Shown one piece after another: positions 1 to 6,903 of a DNA stretch of 13,509 nucleotides (position 1 is its first letter; each line of letters starts with the position of its first letter). The DNA comes from an uncultured bacterium (GTDB taxonomy: Bacteria > Muiribacteriota > Ozemobacteria > Ozemobacterales > Ozemobacteraceae). Both the position numbers and the translations under genes were made by a program. A model generated the notes under the pieces. The model ran no database searches, had not been told where the DNA came from, and saw nothing but the letters and a program-made list of their open reading frames with translations. Location of the stretch: assembly GCA_937949615.1 (NCBI GenBank), contig CALEDQ010000001.1, forward strand, positions 1 to 13,509, written 5' to 3'.

Positions 1-296
1 CAAATCCATTTAAAAAGACCTTTAATTGGATGTGTTCATCGGATATTATTTTCAAGGATCTTTGTGACTTTTGGTCACCCCCGCCGTGGCAGGAAGTTCA
101 GTTTATCAAATCTGCTCAAACATGTCAACAAAAATGTACACAAAAATCTTTTGCGTTTAAAGCGACCTGAATTCCCACATTGCATGCGGATCAGACAGTC
201 ATAACCACCCAGGAGAACCGTCCAGGGACTTTAAAATTTTCATTTTTTAAACATATTCTGAGTAAGGACAGACAAATCAGACAGTGGAGAAAAACC
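1..296. other. Left-end region without a confident gene
   Basis: This AT-leaning stretch lies upstream of the first clear gene. Plus frame 1 stays open from the window edge to a TAA at 202-204, but its translation is basic and unlike any family I know, so I do not call it. On the minus strand an ATG at 9-7, preceded at a plausible distance by AAAGG, could begin a gene leaving the window, but only three codons are visible. A short inverted repeat (GTGAC/GTCAC, 64-78) is too weak to call a terminator. The promoter of the gene at 297 probably lies here, but I found no convincing -35/-10 pair. Confidence 0.4.
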
Positions 297-1388
297 ATGA
301 AAAAGATATCAATGGTTTTGGTTCTGCTGCTTTTTGTGGTCATCACGCCCTTATATGGTCTTTACTGTAGCGAATGCGGCCAATCGCTTCCCGACCGCGC
401 AAGGTTCTGCCCCTGGTGTGGCACTTCAGCAGCAAATGGCGCCTCTACTCCGACTGCAGCCATGGAAACGGCACTCCGCACCCGCGATACCGCCCGGCTG
501 ACGGCAGGCATTTCCCCGGCTGACTATCTTTATGTCGGTCAGTTCGAGGAGCTCCTCAGGAGAAACAACCTGCCAGCGGTTATGAATGAAGTCCGTGATT
601 ACTGGCGTCTCAACGATATTCAGGTGGCCAGAGTGACTTCGGCCAGACCGCAATTGAACCAGTATCAGCGTAAAATGCATGACCTGCATGCCAGAAAATT
701 CGACCTGCTCAACAATTATCTGGAAGCCTGGCGCCAGGAAACCGAAGGCCGCGATCGGGCCAGAGCGATTGCCGAAAAACAGCGGGCCGCTTTTGCGGTC
801 GCGCAGATCAACCTCGCCATCGACGAGCTGGTGACTGGCAACGGCAGCCAGAACTCTTTCAGACAGGTCGAGGCGATCGAGCGACGCATGCGCGAGAGCA
901 CACAGAACAACCGGGTTACTGCCGGCTATCTTGTCGTCGGCGAACGGCGTTTGCCACGTGGTGAGCCGATCTGGGTCATCGAAGTCGTCAGCAACTTCGC
1001 CAGAATAATGCACATGGGCGAAAGCAACTCTTCTAATCCTCTGGTTGGCTGGGTTACCCTTTATGATCTTGAACGCCGAACCAACTGGCGCCCTGACCCG
1101 GCAATTTTTCATGCGCCGCCTTCGAAGCCGCTGGCCTTTTCAGCACTGCAGCAGAATCCGACCAGAGTGGTTATCTTCAGTGAAATCAACAATCCGCGGC
1201 ACGACTATGATCGCAGACGCTATCTGCGTGCCCGGCGGCGCGCCCACATTGGAACTTCAGCCAGGATAACCAGAACCCGGGTTCGTAAGCCAGATAATGC
1301 CCGGAGCCATATGCAAAATGAGCCGCGCAGAAAACATCAGACCAACACCAGCCCCCGGCCACGCATTCACGGCCATCGTCGGCCGTGA
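297..1388 (+). CDS. Exported zinc-ribbon protein with coiled coil and SH3-like domain
   Basis: This is a 363-residue exported protein of unknown function. Residues 1-21 form a Sec signal peptide (Lys-Lys, then a hydrophobic core ending near Tyr-Gly). A compact zinc ribbon follows at once, with Cys24/Cys27 and Cys38/Cys41 in two CxxC pairs, as in double zinc-ribbon proteins that are usually cytoplasmic. Residues 130-205 are charged and helical, probably a coiled coil. Residues about 209-258 resemble a bacterial SH3-like domain (a Gly-Glu-Pro turn, a Val-Ile-Glu-Val strand, then Gly-Trp-Val). The last 65 residues are very rich in Arg and Pro and look disordered. The ATG at 297 is chosen because GGAG sits seven bases upstream and the signal peptide starts there; a longer TTG start at 180 adds residues with no signal character. 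It converges with the acetyltransferase at 1398. Zinc binding and cell-surface location are inferences. Confidence 0.85.
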   Translation: MKKISMVLVLLLFVVITPLYGLYCSECGQSLPDRARFCPWCGTSAANGASTPTAAMETALRTRDTARLTAGISPADYLYVGQFEELLRRNNLPAVMNEVRDYWRLNDIQVARVTSARPQLNQYQRKMHDLHARKFDLLNNYLEAWRQETEGRDRARAIAEKQRAAFAVAQINLAIDELVTGNGSQNSFRQVEAIERRMRESTQNNRVTAGYLVVGERRLPRGEPIWVIEVVSNFARIMHMGESNSSNPLVGWVTLYDLERRTNWRPDPAIFHAPPSKPLAFSALQQNPTRVVIFSEINNPRHDYDRRRYLRARRRAHIGTSARITRTRVRKPDNARSHMQNEPRRKHQTNTSPRPRIHGHRRP

Positions 1389-1389
1389 A
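1366..1389. terminator. Perfect 9-bp hairpin between convergent genes
   Basis: The arms TTCACGGCC (1366-1374) and GGCCGTGAA (1381-1389) are perfectly complementary around a six-base loop. The hairpin contains the TGA stop (1386-1388) of the plus-strand gene and lies nine bases past the end of the minus-strand acetyltransferase. There is no good U-tract on either side, so it may be a shared, imperfect terminator or a stabilising 3' structure. The structure is seen directly; the function is inferred. Confidence 0.45.
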
Positions 1390-1397
1390 ACCGTCCT

Positions 1398-2036
1398 TTA
1401 AACAACTATCGAGCGGCAGAGAATCGCGAATTCGTCCTGTGAAGGCGTATGCTTTTTTACAAAGGGCGGAAAGCCCCTGTCAAAATCTTCAGCGGCTTTT
1501 TTATCATAATTGTAAACTTCGCTGCCGTGATAAATCCAGTTTCCGTCTGGCCATGATTGTTTCTGCAGAGGGAGAACCAGCATGCAGGTCGGATATCTTC
1601 CTTCAGAAACCGCAACCCTGAAATCTCTGCAGCCCTTGAAACCATGCTTAACATAATTCGAGGGGTTGCCAAAAATTACGATTGCCCGCACACCCTTCGC
1701 TGACGCCAGTTCGACCGTATGCCGTATCAACTGGCTGCCAACGCCTTTGCGCTGATATTCCGGCAGCACGCTGACCGGGCCAAAAGTCAGGGTTTCCAGT
1801 CTTTCGCCATTTTCGTTAACCAGATACGACCTGGTATACATGATGTTGGCGATAACCCGGCCCTCATATTCGGCAACCAAATCGAGGTCGGGGCAGAAAT
1901 CCGGGTGCGAACGCATGATGTGGGCGAGATAATGCTCGTCACAGCCCGGGGAATGCAGATTCCAGAAAGCCTTGCGGGTGAGCTCCTCAACACAGCGATA
2001 ATCGCTTTCGCGTTCGGGTCTGATATTGATATTCAT
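1398..2036 (-). CDS. GNAT-family N-acetyltransferase, YhbS-like
   Basis: This predicted 212-residue cytoplasmic acetyltransferase would transfer an acetyl group from acetyl-CoA to an unidentified amine. It begins with the typical first beta strand (NINIRPERESDY). The acetyl-CoA pyrophosphate-binding loop is at residues 95-100 (QRKGVG), after the usual GPVSVLPEY strand. GNPSNYVKHGF (123-133) matches the YhbS/COG3153 signature, where a small hydrophobic strand leads into a Tyr/Gly-Phe motif. The ATG at 2036 is preferred over an upstream start, which would add 16 non-homologous residues and overlap the previous gene. Only seven bases separate it from the stop of the DUF2225-like gene, so translation is probably coupled and it is the last gene of the mazG-like operon. 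The C-terminal 70 residues are a usual YhbS-type extension. The substrate cannot be deduced. Confidence 0.93.
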   Translation of the reverse strand: MNINIRPERESDYRCVEELTRKAFWNLHSPGCDEHYLAHIMRSHPDFCPDLDLVAEYEGRVIANIMYTRSYLVNENGERLETLTFGPVSVLPEYQRKGVGSQLIRHTVELASAKGVRAIVIFGNPSNYVKHGFKGCRDFRVAVSEGRYPTCMLVLPLQKQSWPDGNWIYHGSEVYNYDKKAAEDFDRGFPPFVKKHTPSQDEFAILCRSIVV

Positions 2037-2043
2037 AGATGCC

Positions 2044-4218
2044 CTACTTCTGTGCGCGGCTTTCAAAGCGACCGCTACTTTCATTAAAAGTCAGGTTCGG
2101 CAGATTTTTTTCGAGCCAGTCGGTGTAATACCAGATTATTTCGCGGTAATCCTTCGGGTATGCCTTCGGATCGCGACCGACGAACGGCTTGAAACTCACT
2201 CCGGTCAGTCTTACAAGCGCATTATAGCTGTGATAGCGAATCGGATAAAAACGATCTGACAACCCGACGATCAATTCTTTCAGGCATTGTGTGTCAGAAG
2301 CAGGTGTGATGCTGTAACCGGCGGCCACAAAGCCATCGGCAACCATCTGCTCGCGAGATTTCGCCTTATTTGCAGTCAGCCATTCCTTAAGATTGTTTCT
2401 GGCAATCGCAAAAGGTTTATCGAAAAGGGTGTCGTCAGGCTGCTCAAATTGCGGCTCGCGCTCTCTTTTTATGACAACGGAAAATCCGAGATAGTGATTG
2501 ATTATGAACTCGATGGCAGTGCCGGCTTCAACCACCAGTGAATAGCCGAAACTGTTGATGCCATCAACGTGAGCGTTCTCGATTATCCGCTGCAACACGT
2601 CGAGAGCCCGCAGATCGTCGCAGGTAATCAGGCTGTTGATCAGATTACGGTAGAAAGCTTCCTTATTGTAGTCGTCGGGTTTGTTTTGACAAAGCTTCTG
2701 AACGCCATCCGGGGAAAATTCCTTATCTGCCCGGGCAAGCAGCGCGTCTGCGACAGTCTTCCCGCCGATCGACACGATCAGTTCGAGAAGCTTGCCTGCT
2801 TTTTCTGATGCCGGTTCTTTAGCGAAAGCACTTATAAAATACTCGGCCGGCAACTGTTCACCAAATTCACGCAGGTTTTCGAGAACAATGTCAACGAAAC
2901 GCCCCTGGTCCAAAAGTTCAAGCTGCAGTTTCAATGCCTCTGAAGCAGTGTCAGACATGCTCCGAATGGCATTTTCTGCTGCGTTTTCGTCGCTGCCACG
3001 GATTAATTTTACCAACTCCGGAAAAACGGTCGCACGATCAGTGCATTCGCGTAGAAACCTGGTAACGTATCGCCCTTCACTGGGGTCTTTCAGCATGGCA
3101 AGTGCTTCCTGAACCCGCTGTGCGGCAAACACTTTTGCCTTTTCTTCTGGAAAGAGCTGTGGCCGGCCAATAGCAATAAAACCATTGCGGGCGATCTCGA
3201 CGAAGAATTCGGGCAGCTTTTCGATCTCGAAAAGCTGTAGGTAATATTTTTCGGCCTGGTCATTATTTCCAGTGCGCCGATAGGTTTCAGCCAGCGTCAG
3301 AGTCATCTGAATCTTTTCATCATCTTTCAGGTCAGCCTGAGACAGGGCTTTTGCAAGCCACTCTGCGGACTTAACCTGAAATCTGGCCTCTTCTTTCATC
3401 GAGAATCTGATTGCTTCGGCTTCACGGGCTATTTTTCCAGATTTATCGGCGGCAAGTGCTCTGGCGATAAAATCTTCAGCCTGCCGGTTTTCACCTGTCG
3501 AACGAAACAATTTTGCCAGCATCAGATAAGTCGAAACCAGCTCAGCTTCAGGAATTTTCAATTCATCAAAAGCGTCAGCCGTGGCTGCCAGAATTTTATA
3601 CATATCACCAGCACGGTTTTCTGAAGGTTTGATTTTACGTGAATATGCGTCAAGAGCCTGAAAAAGCGTTTTGCAGGTTTCTGGTGAAACTTCGACCAGC
3701 GGTTCAGCAGCGGAAGCGACATCGATCAGGCCAAGATTACGACAGGTCCAGGCTGCATTCAGATAAAGCTGGCCGATTTCGAGCGCCGGTTTTTTGCTCA
3801 TTTCGGCAATCCGGGCAGCGACTTCATAGCGGGTCTGTGCCGGAATCGCATCATAGCGATTTTCCGGCCCTTTTTTTTCAACTTTAATGTTATCTGCAAG
3901 CCAGCTTTTCAACTCGGCCTTTCTGGCGTCAGTGAGCTTTTCTTCGAATTCGCTGCTGTAGCCGCAAAAATTGCACACAGGGCAGCCCCAGATTCTTGTC
4001 ATCAGCGGCGAATAGCCACGCGCGTTCGGACAGAGATCAGAATCGTAGCCGCCAAAATTGTTAGTCGACATCAGCTTCGATGCCGAAAACTGGCTGGCAC
4101 AAACCGGGCACTCGGCTTCAACCGCTCTTGAGCTGGTCGCCAGACAGGCGGTGCCGATAATGAGAAGCAAAACAGTTAAAACCAGGCGTATGCCGAAAAT
4201 GCTTCTAAATCGATTCAT
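2044..4218 (-). CDS. Exported DUF2225-like zinc-binding protein with TPR and HEAT-like repeats
   Basis: This is a 724-residue exported protein. Residues 1-35 look like a signal peptide with a long hydrophobic core and a Val-Glu-Ala cleavage site. Cys25 lies in GTAC, a poor lipobox, so a lipoprotein is possible but less likely. Residues 37-90 match DUF2225: CPVC (37-40), then YDSDLC ending at Cys63, then CPVCNFCGY (79-87), a pattern expected to bind zinc. In most DUF2225 proteins I know, this domain is not exported. Residues about 130-335 hold helical TPR-like repeats (for example the stretch with LAETYRRTGNNDQAEKYYLQ, 309-328). The C-terminal half is alpha-helical, with a HEAT-like unit near 650-690. 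AAGGAA precedes the ATG. It follows the mazG-like gene by 37 bases and is followed by an acetyltransferase seven bases on. I infer a periplasmic scaffold or assembly role; the real function is unknown. Confidence 0.88.
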   Translation of the reverse strand: MNRFRSIFGIRLVLTVLLLIIGTACLATSSRAVEAECPVCASQFSASKLMSTNNFGGYDSDLCPNARGYSPLMTRIWGCPVCNFCGYSSEFEEKLTDARKAELKSWLADNIKVEKKGPENRYDAIPAQTRYEVAARIAEMSKKPALEIGQLYLNAAWTCRNLGLIDVASAAEPLVEVSPETCKTLFQALDAYSRKIKPSENRAGDMYKILAATADAFDELKIPEAELVSTYLMLAKLFRSTGENRQAEDFIARALAADKSGKIAREAEAIRFSMKEEARFQVKSAEWLAKALSQADLKDDEKIQMTLTLAETYRRTGNNDQAEKYYLQLFEIEKLPEFFVEIARNGFIAIGRPQLFPEEKAKVFAAQRVQEALAMLKDPSEGRYVTRFLRECTDRATVFPELVKLIRGSDENAAENAIRSMSDTASEALKLQLELLDQGRFVDIVLENLREFGEQLPAEYFISAFAKEPASEKAGKLLELIVSIGGKTVADALLARADKEFSPDGVQKLCQNKPDDYNKEAFYRNLINSLITCDDLRALDVLQRIIENAHVDGINSFGYSLVVEAGTAIEFIINHYLGFSVVIKREREPQFEQPDDTLFDKPFAIARNNLKEWLTANKAKSREQMVADGFVAAGYSITPASDTQCLKELIVGLSDRFYPIRYHSYNALVRLTGVSFKPFVGRDPKAYPKDYREIIWYYTDWLEKNLPNLTFNESSGRFESRAQK

Positions 4219-4255
4219 GATTTCTGTTCCTTTTCATTTTGTCTCACAGGTTAGT

Positions 4256-4642
4256 TTAAACTCTTTTTTTACCGGTGGAAACGTCTTTTTGTTCTCTTTC
4301 AAGAGCCAGCTTCTGACGAGCCTTGATGTCTTTCCATAATTCGCCCCTCTCGATACCGGAAATTCGCTCTTCATATTTTCTGCAGGCCCTCTGTAAGACT
4401 TTTTCAACACTGATCTGATGACTACTTTCAAGCGCTGTCAGAGCATTGAGGTAATCCCATAGAACGTCTCCCAGCTCATCTTCAAGGTAGCACTGCCGCC
4501 CGGATAAAAGCTCTTCGCAGACCTCGTTAACTTCATTTTTCATTTCGCCCAGATAGGTTTTAGCTCCTTCTGACCATTTGCTGGCAGAATCAATAACCAT
4601 TTTTCTTCGGGCAATCAACAGCAGGGTTTCAAAATGTCTCAT
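4256..4642 (-). CDS. MazG-like nucleotide pyrophosphohydrolase
   Basis: This 128-residue all-alpha protein fits a single-domain MazG-like NTP pyrophosphohydrolase, which hydrolyses (d)NTPs or modified nucleotides to NMP and pyrophosphate with Mg2+. The metal-binding pattern is visible: EVNEVCEEL (residues 37-45) supplies the first ExxE pair, and EDELGDVLWD (54-63) supplies the second acidic cluster, with Glu56 and Asp59. The tail after residue 105 is Lys/Glu-rich and probably disordered. The ATG at 4642 has GAGGTG about five bases upstream, the strongest ribosome site in this operon. It is the first gene of a mazG-like, DUF2225-like, GNAT series. The 129-base gap to the previous minus gene could hold a promoter, but I saw no clear -35/-10 pair or terminator there, so read-through from upstream is also possible. 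Confidence 0.9.
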   Translation of the reverse strand: MRHFETLLLIARRKMVIDSASKWSEGAKTYLGEMKNEVNEVCEELLSGRQCYLEDELGDVLWDYLNALTALESSHQISVEKVLQRACRKYEERISGIERGELWKDIKARQKLALEREQKDVSTGKKRV

Positions 4643-4771
4643 TCAACACCTCAATAAAAAACATCATAAAAATCACAGGCATTTACATTATTGCCGGCTG
4701 TAAAATTAAAACAGGTTTATCAGGTTCGACGCCCCGGTCTATCAGTCTGGTTGCTTTCTTATTCAATATAC

Positions 4772-5305
4772 TCAATAAGTTCCCGGAAACTTTTCCATGC
4801 GGATATCCTGCCACATTCGCCCATTCCAGAAAGTAAAATCAGCGATTTTTCCTATTTCTACATATCCCATTTTACGATAAAGACGGAGTGCTGGCTTATT
4901 GAACTCGAAAACACCCAGCTCGATACGTTTTAAACCAGCATCCAGAATCTGTTTTTCAAGAAACTGCATCGCCTGAATACCAATTCCTCTTCCTCTTGCA
5001 TCTTTTTCTCCAATTGTTATGCCGATCCAGGCGGTTCCTTTAACTTTTTTAAAAAGCTGTGGCGGATCGATCTGAAAGTTAATTTCTCCAACGATTCGGT
5101 CGCCAAGATAAATAATAAAAATGGTATTGCGTTCAAGACGATGCGCAAGCGTTTCAACCGTTACAGACTCAACTTTTTCTATATCTTCCTGGCTTCGATT
5201 TGGGCGCGACAACGGAATCAGCTCCAGATCACTTTCCCAACGCGTGAACGCCGCCGCAACCTCGGCATTAGCCTTATCGAGTCGCAAAAAGCTGATTGAT
5301 TCCAT
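4772..5305 (-). CDS. GNAT-family N-acetyltransferase, RimJ/RimL type
   Basis: This is a 177-residue GNAT acetyltransferase. The acetyl-CoA loop is RGRGIG (residues 104-109), after a strand with WIGITIGEKD, and the later NKPALRLYRKMGY motif (136-148) is classic for RimJ/RimL and aminoglycoside 6'-type GNATs. The product acetylates an unknown amine, possibly a protein N-terminus or a small molecule. Two starts are possible. The ATG at 5335 overlaps the upstream stop as ATGA, while the ATG at 5305 has AAGG seven bases upstream and begins exactly at the conserved fold. I prefer 5305, but the overlapping start would still imply translational coupling. It is the last gene of the lactamase-fusion/radical-SAM/GNAT operon. 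It is not closely related to the two other GNATs in the window, which have different motifs and lengths. Confidence 0.92.
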   Translation of the reverse strand: MESISFLRLDKANAEVAAAFTRWESDLELIPLSRPNRSQEDIEKVESVTVETLAHRLERNTIFIIYLGDRIVGEINFQIDPPQLFKKVKGTAWIGITIGEKDARGRGIGIQAMQFLEKQILDAGLKRIELGVFEFNKPALRLYRKMGYVEIGKIADFTFWNGRMWQDIRMEKFPGTY

Positions 5306-5331
5306 ATTTTTCCCTTTCTGGATGCCGGAAT

Positions 5332-6864
5332 TCATTTTTCACTTATTTGTCCATTACCAGCATCTGGTAAAAACCTATGACGCATTGCATACTCTTTATC
5401 TTCACACGACCGGCCGGAATAATCTGAAAGTATCGGGCCATGCCGTAAAATTCTTGTTTTGAAGAGAAATTCAAAAATTTCATGAAACCAGACGCGTCGC
5501 CCGATGCGGGTATACCAGCGCATTGCATGCCTGTAGCCTGCATCAGGGTGAAAAAGCATGCGCAGCATCACTTTGGGACGCAGCTGAACCACAGCCTCAA
5601 TTAATTTAAACCAGAAGAAAACCCGCCAGGCTGGCACTTTTCCCGCCGCAAGTATCTGATGTTTATAATCCCAGAGCCTGAAGTCGGTTTGAATTACCCG
5701 TCGATGCTCGACTGTCTGGTAAAAAGGTGTCCATTTGTGTGGCGTTGCATACAACAGCTGAATCTGGTCAGGATCATAGCTGATAAGATGTCGCAGCGAA
5801 TGCCAGTAGTCGCGATCAGTCTCTTCGCTGAATCCGATGACGCAGGTCGCCATCGAAATGATTCCGTGCTCCCGCAAAAGCTTGATGGCCAAGCGATCGT
5901 CGGCGCTTCGTGCCCCTTTGCGTATTGCCGAAATGGTTGTGTCATCGTAACTTTCGATGCCAAGCAGAAATCTGATCACTCCGGCTTTCCTGTAAAGATG
6001 CAGGATGTCCCGATCTCTGACAATATCGCCGGCCCGCGTCGACCCGACAAGTATCAGCGGCACATTTTCGGCAATAAGGGCTTCAAGAAATGCCTGCCAG
6101 GCCGCACGTGAGCCGGTGGGCAGCTCATCAGCAAAGTTTATTAACTCGACACCCTGCTCTCGATAAAGTCGCGCCAGTTCTTTTGCAAACTTGACCGGGT
6201 CGCGATGCCGCCACTTTGTCCAGAATCCGCGCTGGCCGCAATAACTGCATGAGTAAGGGCAACCACGGGAAAACTGTGCCACCACTGCCCGTTTTCCGCC
6301 CCAGTAAGAATAATTGCGGTGATCAATAAGTTCCCATCCGGTTCTGAAGGAGTCGAGATCTTCGATTACCTCTGCAGGCGAGGTAGAAACAATTGCACCG
6401 TTATCAAAAAAAGCCAGACCGGCGACATCAAGCGGCGACGTATTGGCAGCCAGAGCCCTTACAAGTCGCAAAGCCGTAAGCTCTCCTTCTCCTCTGACGA
6501 TAAAATCTATTTCCGGGCAATCTGAAAGAATCTCTTCATAGTGATAAGTAGGGTGCACGCCACCATAAATAATTACAATCTCTGCAAATTCTCTTTTGAT
6601 TTCACGACAGATTTCGAGAACCGTTTCATTCACCGAACTTGAGCCAGAATGACCAATCATAAGGATTTCGGGAAGATCTGCGCGCAGGTCGGCAAGTATT
6701 TCGCCGGTATCAGCTTCTTTCAGGTCTGCGTCAAACAGCCTGACCTGAAAGCCGGCATCGAGCAAAGGCCCTCCGATGCTCAACAAGCCTAGCGGCGGCA
6801 GATGTTCCCCGGGAATTCTGCTGCCGATAGCACTGTGAAACGGGTTTAACAATACTATTTTCAT
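5332..6864 (-). CDS. B12-binding radical SAM protein, BchE-like
   Basis: This is a 510-residue cobalamin-dependent-type radical SAM enzyme. Residues 1-140 form a B12-binding Rossmann domain (N-terminal MKIVLLNPFH, GHSGSSS at 71-77, YGGVHPTYHYEEI at 100-112, VRGEGE at 123-128). The 4Fe-4S cluster motif is Cys202, Cys206 and Cys209 (CPYSCSYC), followed by the radical SAM barrel. The C-terminal part with RWYTRIGRRVWFHEIFEFLF (449-468) and a nearby GP-I-L resembles the tail of BchE, the anaerobic Mg-protoporphyrin monomethyl ester cyclase. No other chlorophyll genes are in the window, so I call only the architecture, which also serves methylation and ring-forming reactions elsewhere. It starts 39 bases after the lactamase-fusion gene, so co-transcription is likely. 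The start lacks a strong Shine-Dalgarno. Substrate unknown. Confidence 0.93.
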   Translation of the reverse strand: MKIVLLNPFHSAIGSRIPGEHLPPLGLLSIGGPLLDAGFQVRLFDADLKEADTGEILADLRADLPEILMIGHSGSSSVNETVLEICREIKREFAEIVIIYGGVHPTYHYEEILSDCPEIDFIVRGEGELTALRLVRALAANTSPLDVAGLAFFDNGAIVSTSPAEVIEDLDSFRTGWELIDHRNYSYWGGKRAVVAQFSRGCPYSCSYCGQRGFWTKWRHRDPVKFAKELARLYREQGVELINFADELPTGSRAAWQAFLEALIAENVPLILVGSTRAGDIVRDRDILHLYRKAGVIRFLLGIESYDDTTISAIRKGARSADDRLAIKLLREHGIISMATCVIGFSEETDRDYWHSLRHLISYDPDQIQLLYATPHKWTPFYQTVEHRRVIQTDFRLWDYKHQILAAGKVPAWRVFFWFKLIEAVVQLRPKVMLRMLFHPDAGYRHAMRWYTRIGRRVWFHEIFEFLFKTRILRHGPILSDYSGRSCEDKEYAMRHRFLPDAGNGQISEK

Positions 6865-6903
6865 GATTTAAACATTCTGCTCTTACAACACCTATCTGGA
6901 AAC

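Noticed and set aside
1..204. Plus-strand frame open from the window edge to a TAA at 202-204
   Set aside because: The 67 codons give a basic, featureless translation without similarity I can name; an open run of this length is expected now and then by chance.
426..1112. Long minus-strand open frame of 228 codons opposite the zinc-ribbon gene
   Set aside because: The plus-strand frame has a signal peptide, paired CxxC motifs and a ribosome site. The antisense translation shows no recognisable domain, and its length follows from codon bias in the real gene.
4680..4760. tRNA-like GGTTCGA in the gap between the GNAT and mazG-like genes
   Set aside because: The flanking bases do not form a T stem, and no acceptor, D or anticodon arm pairs with it.
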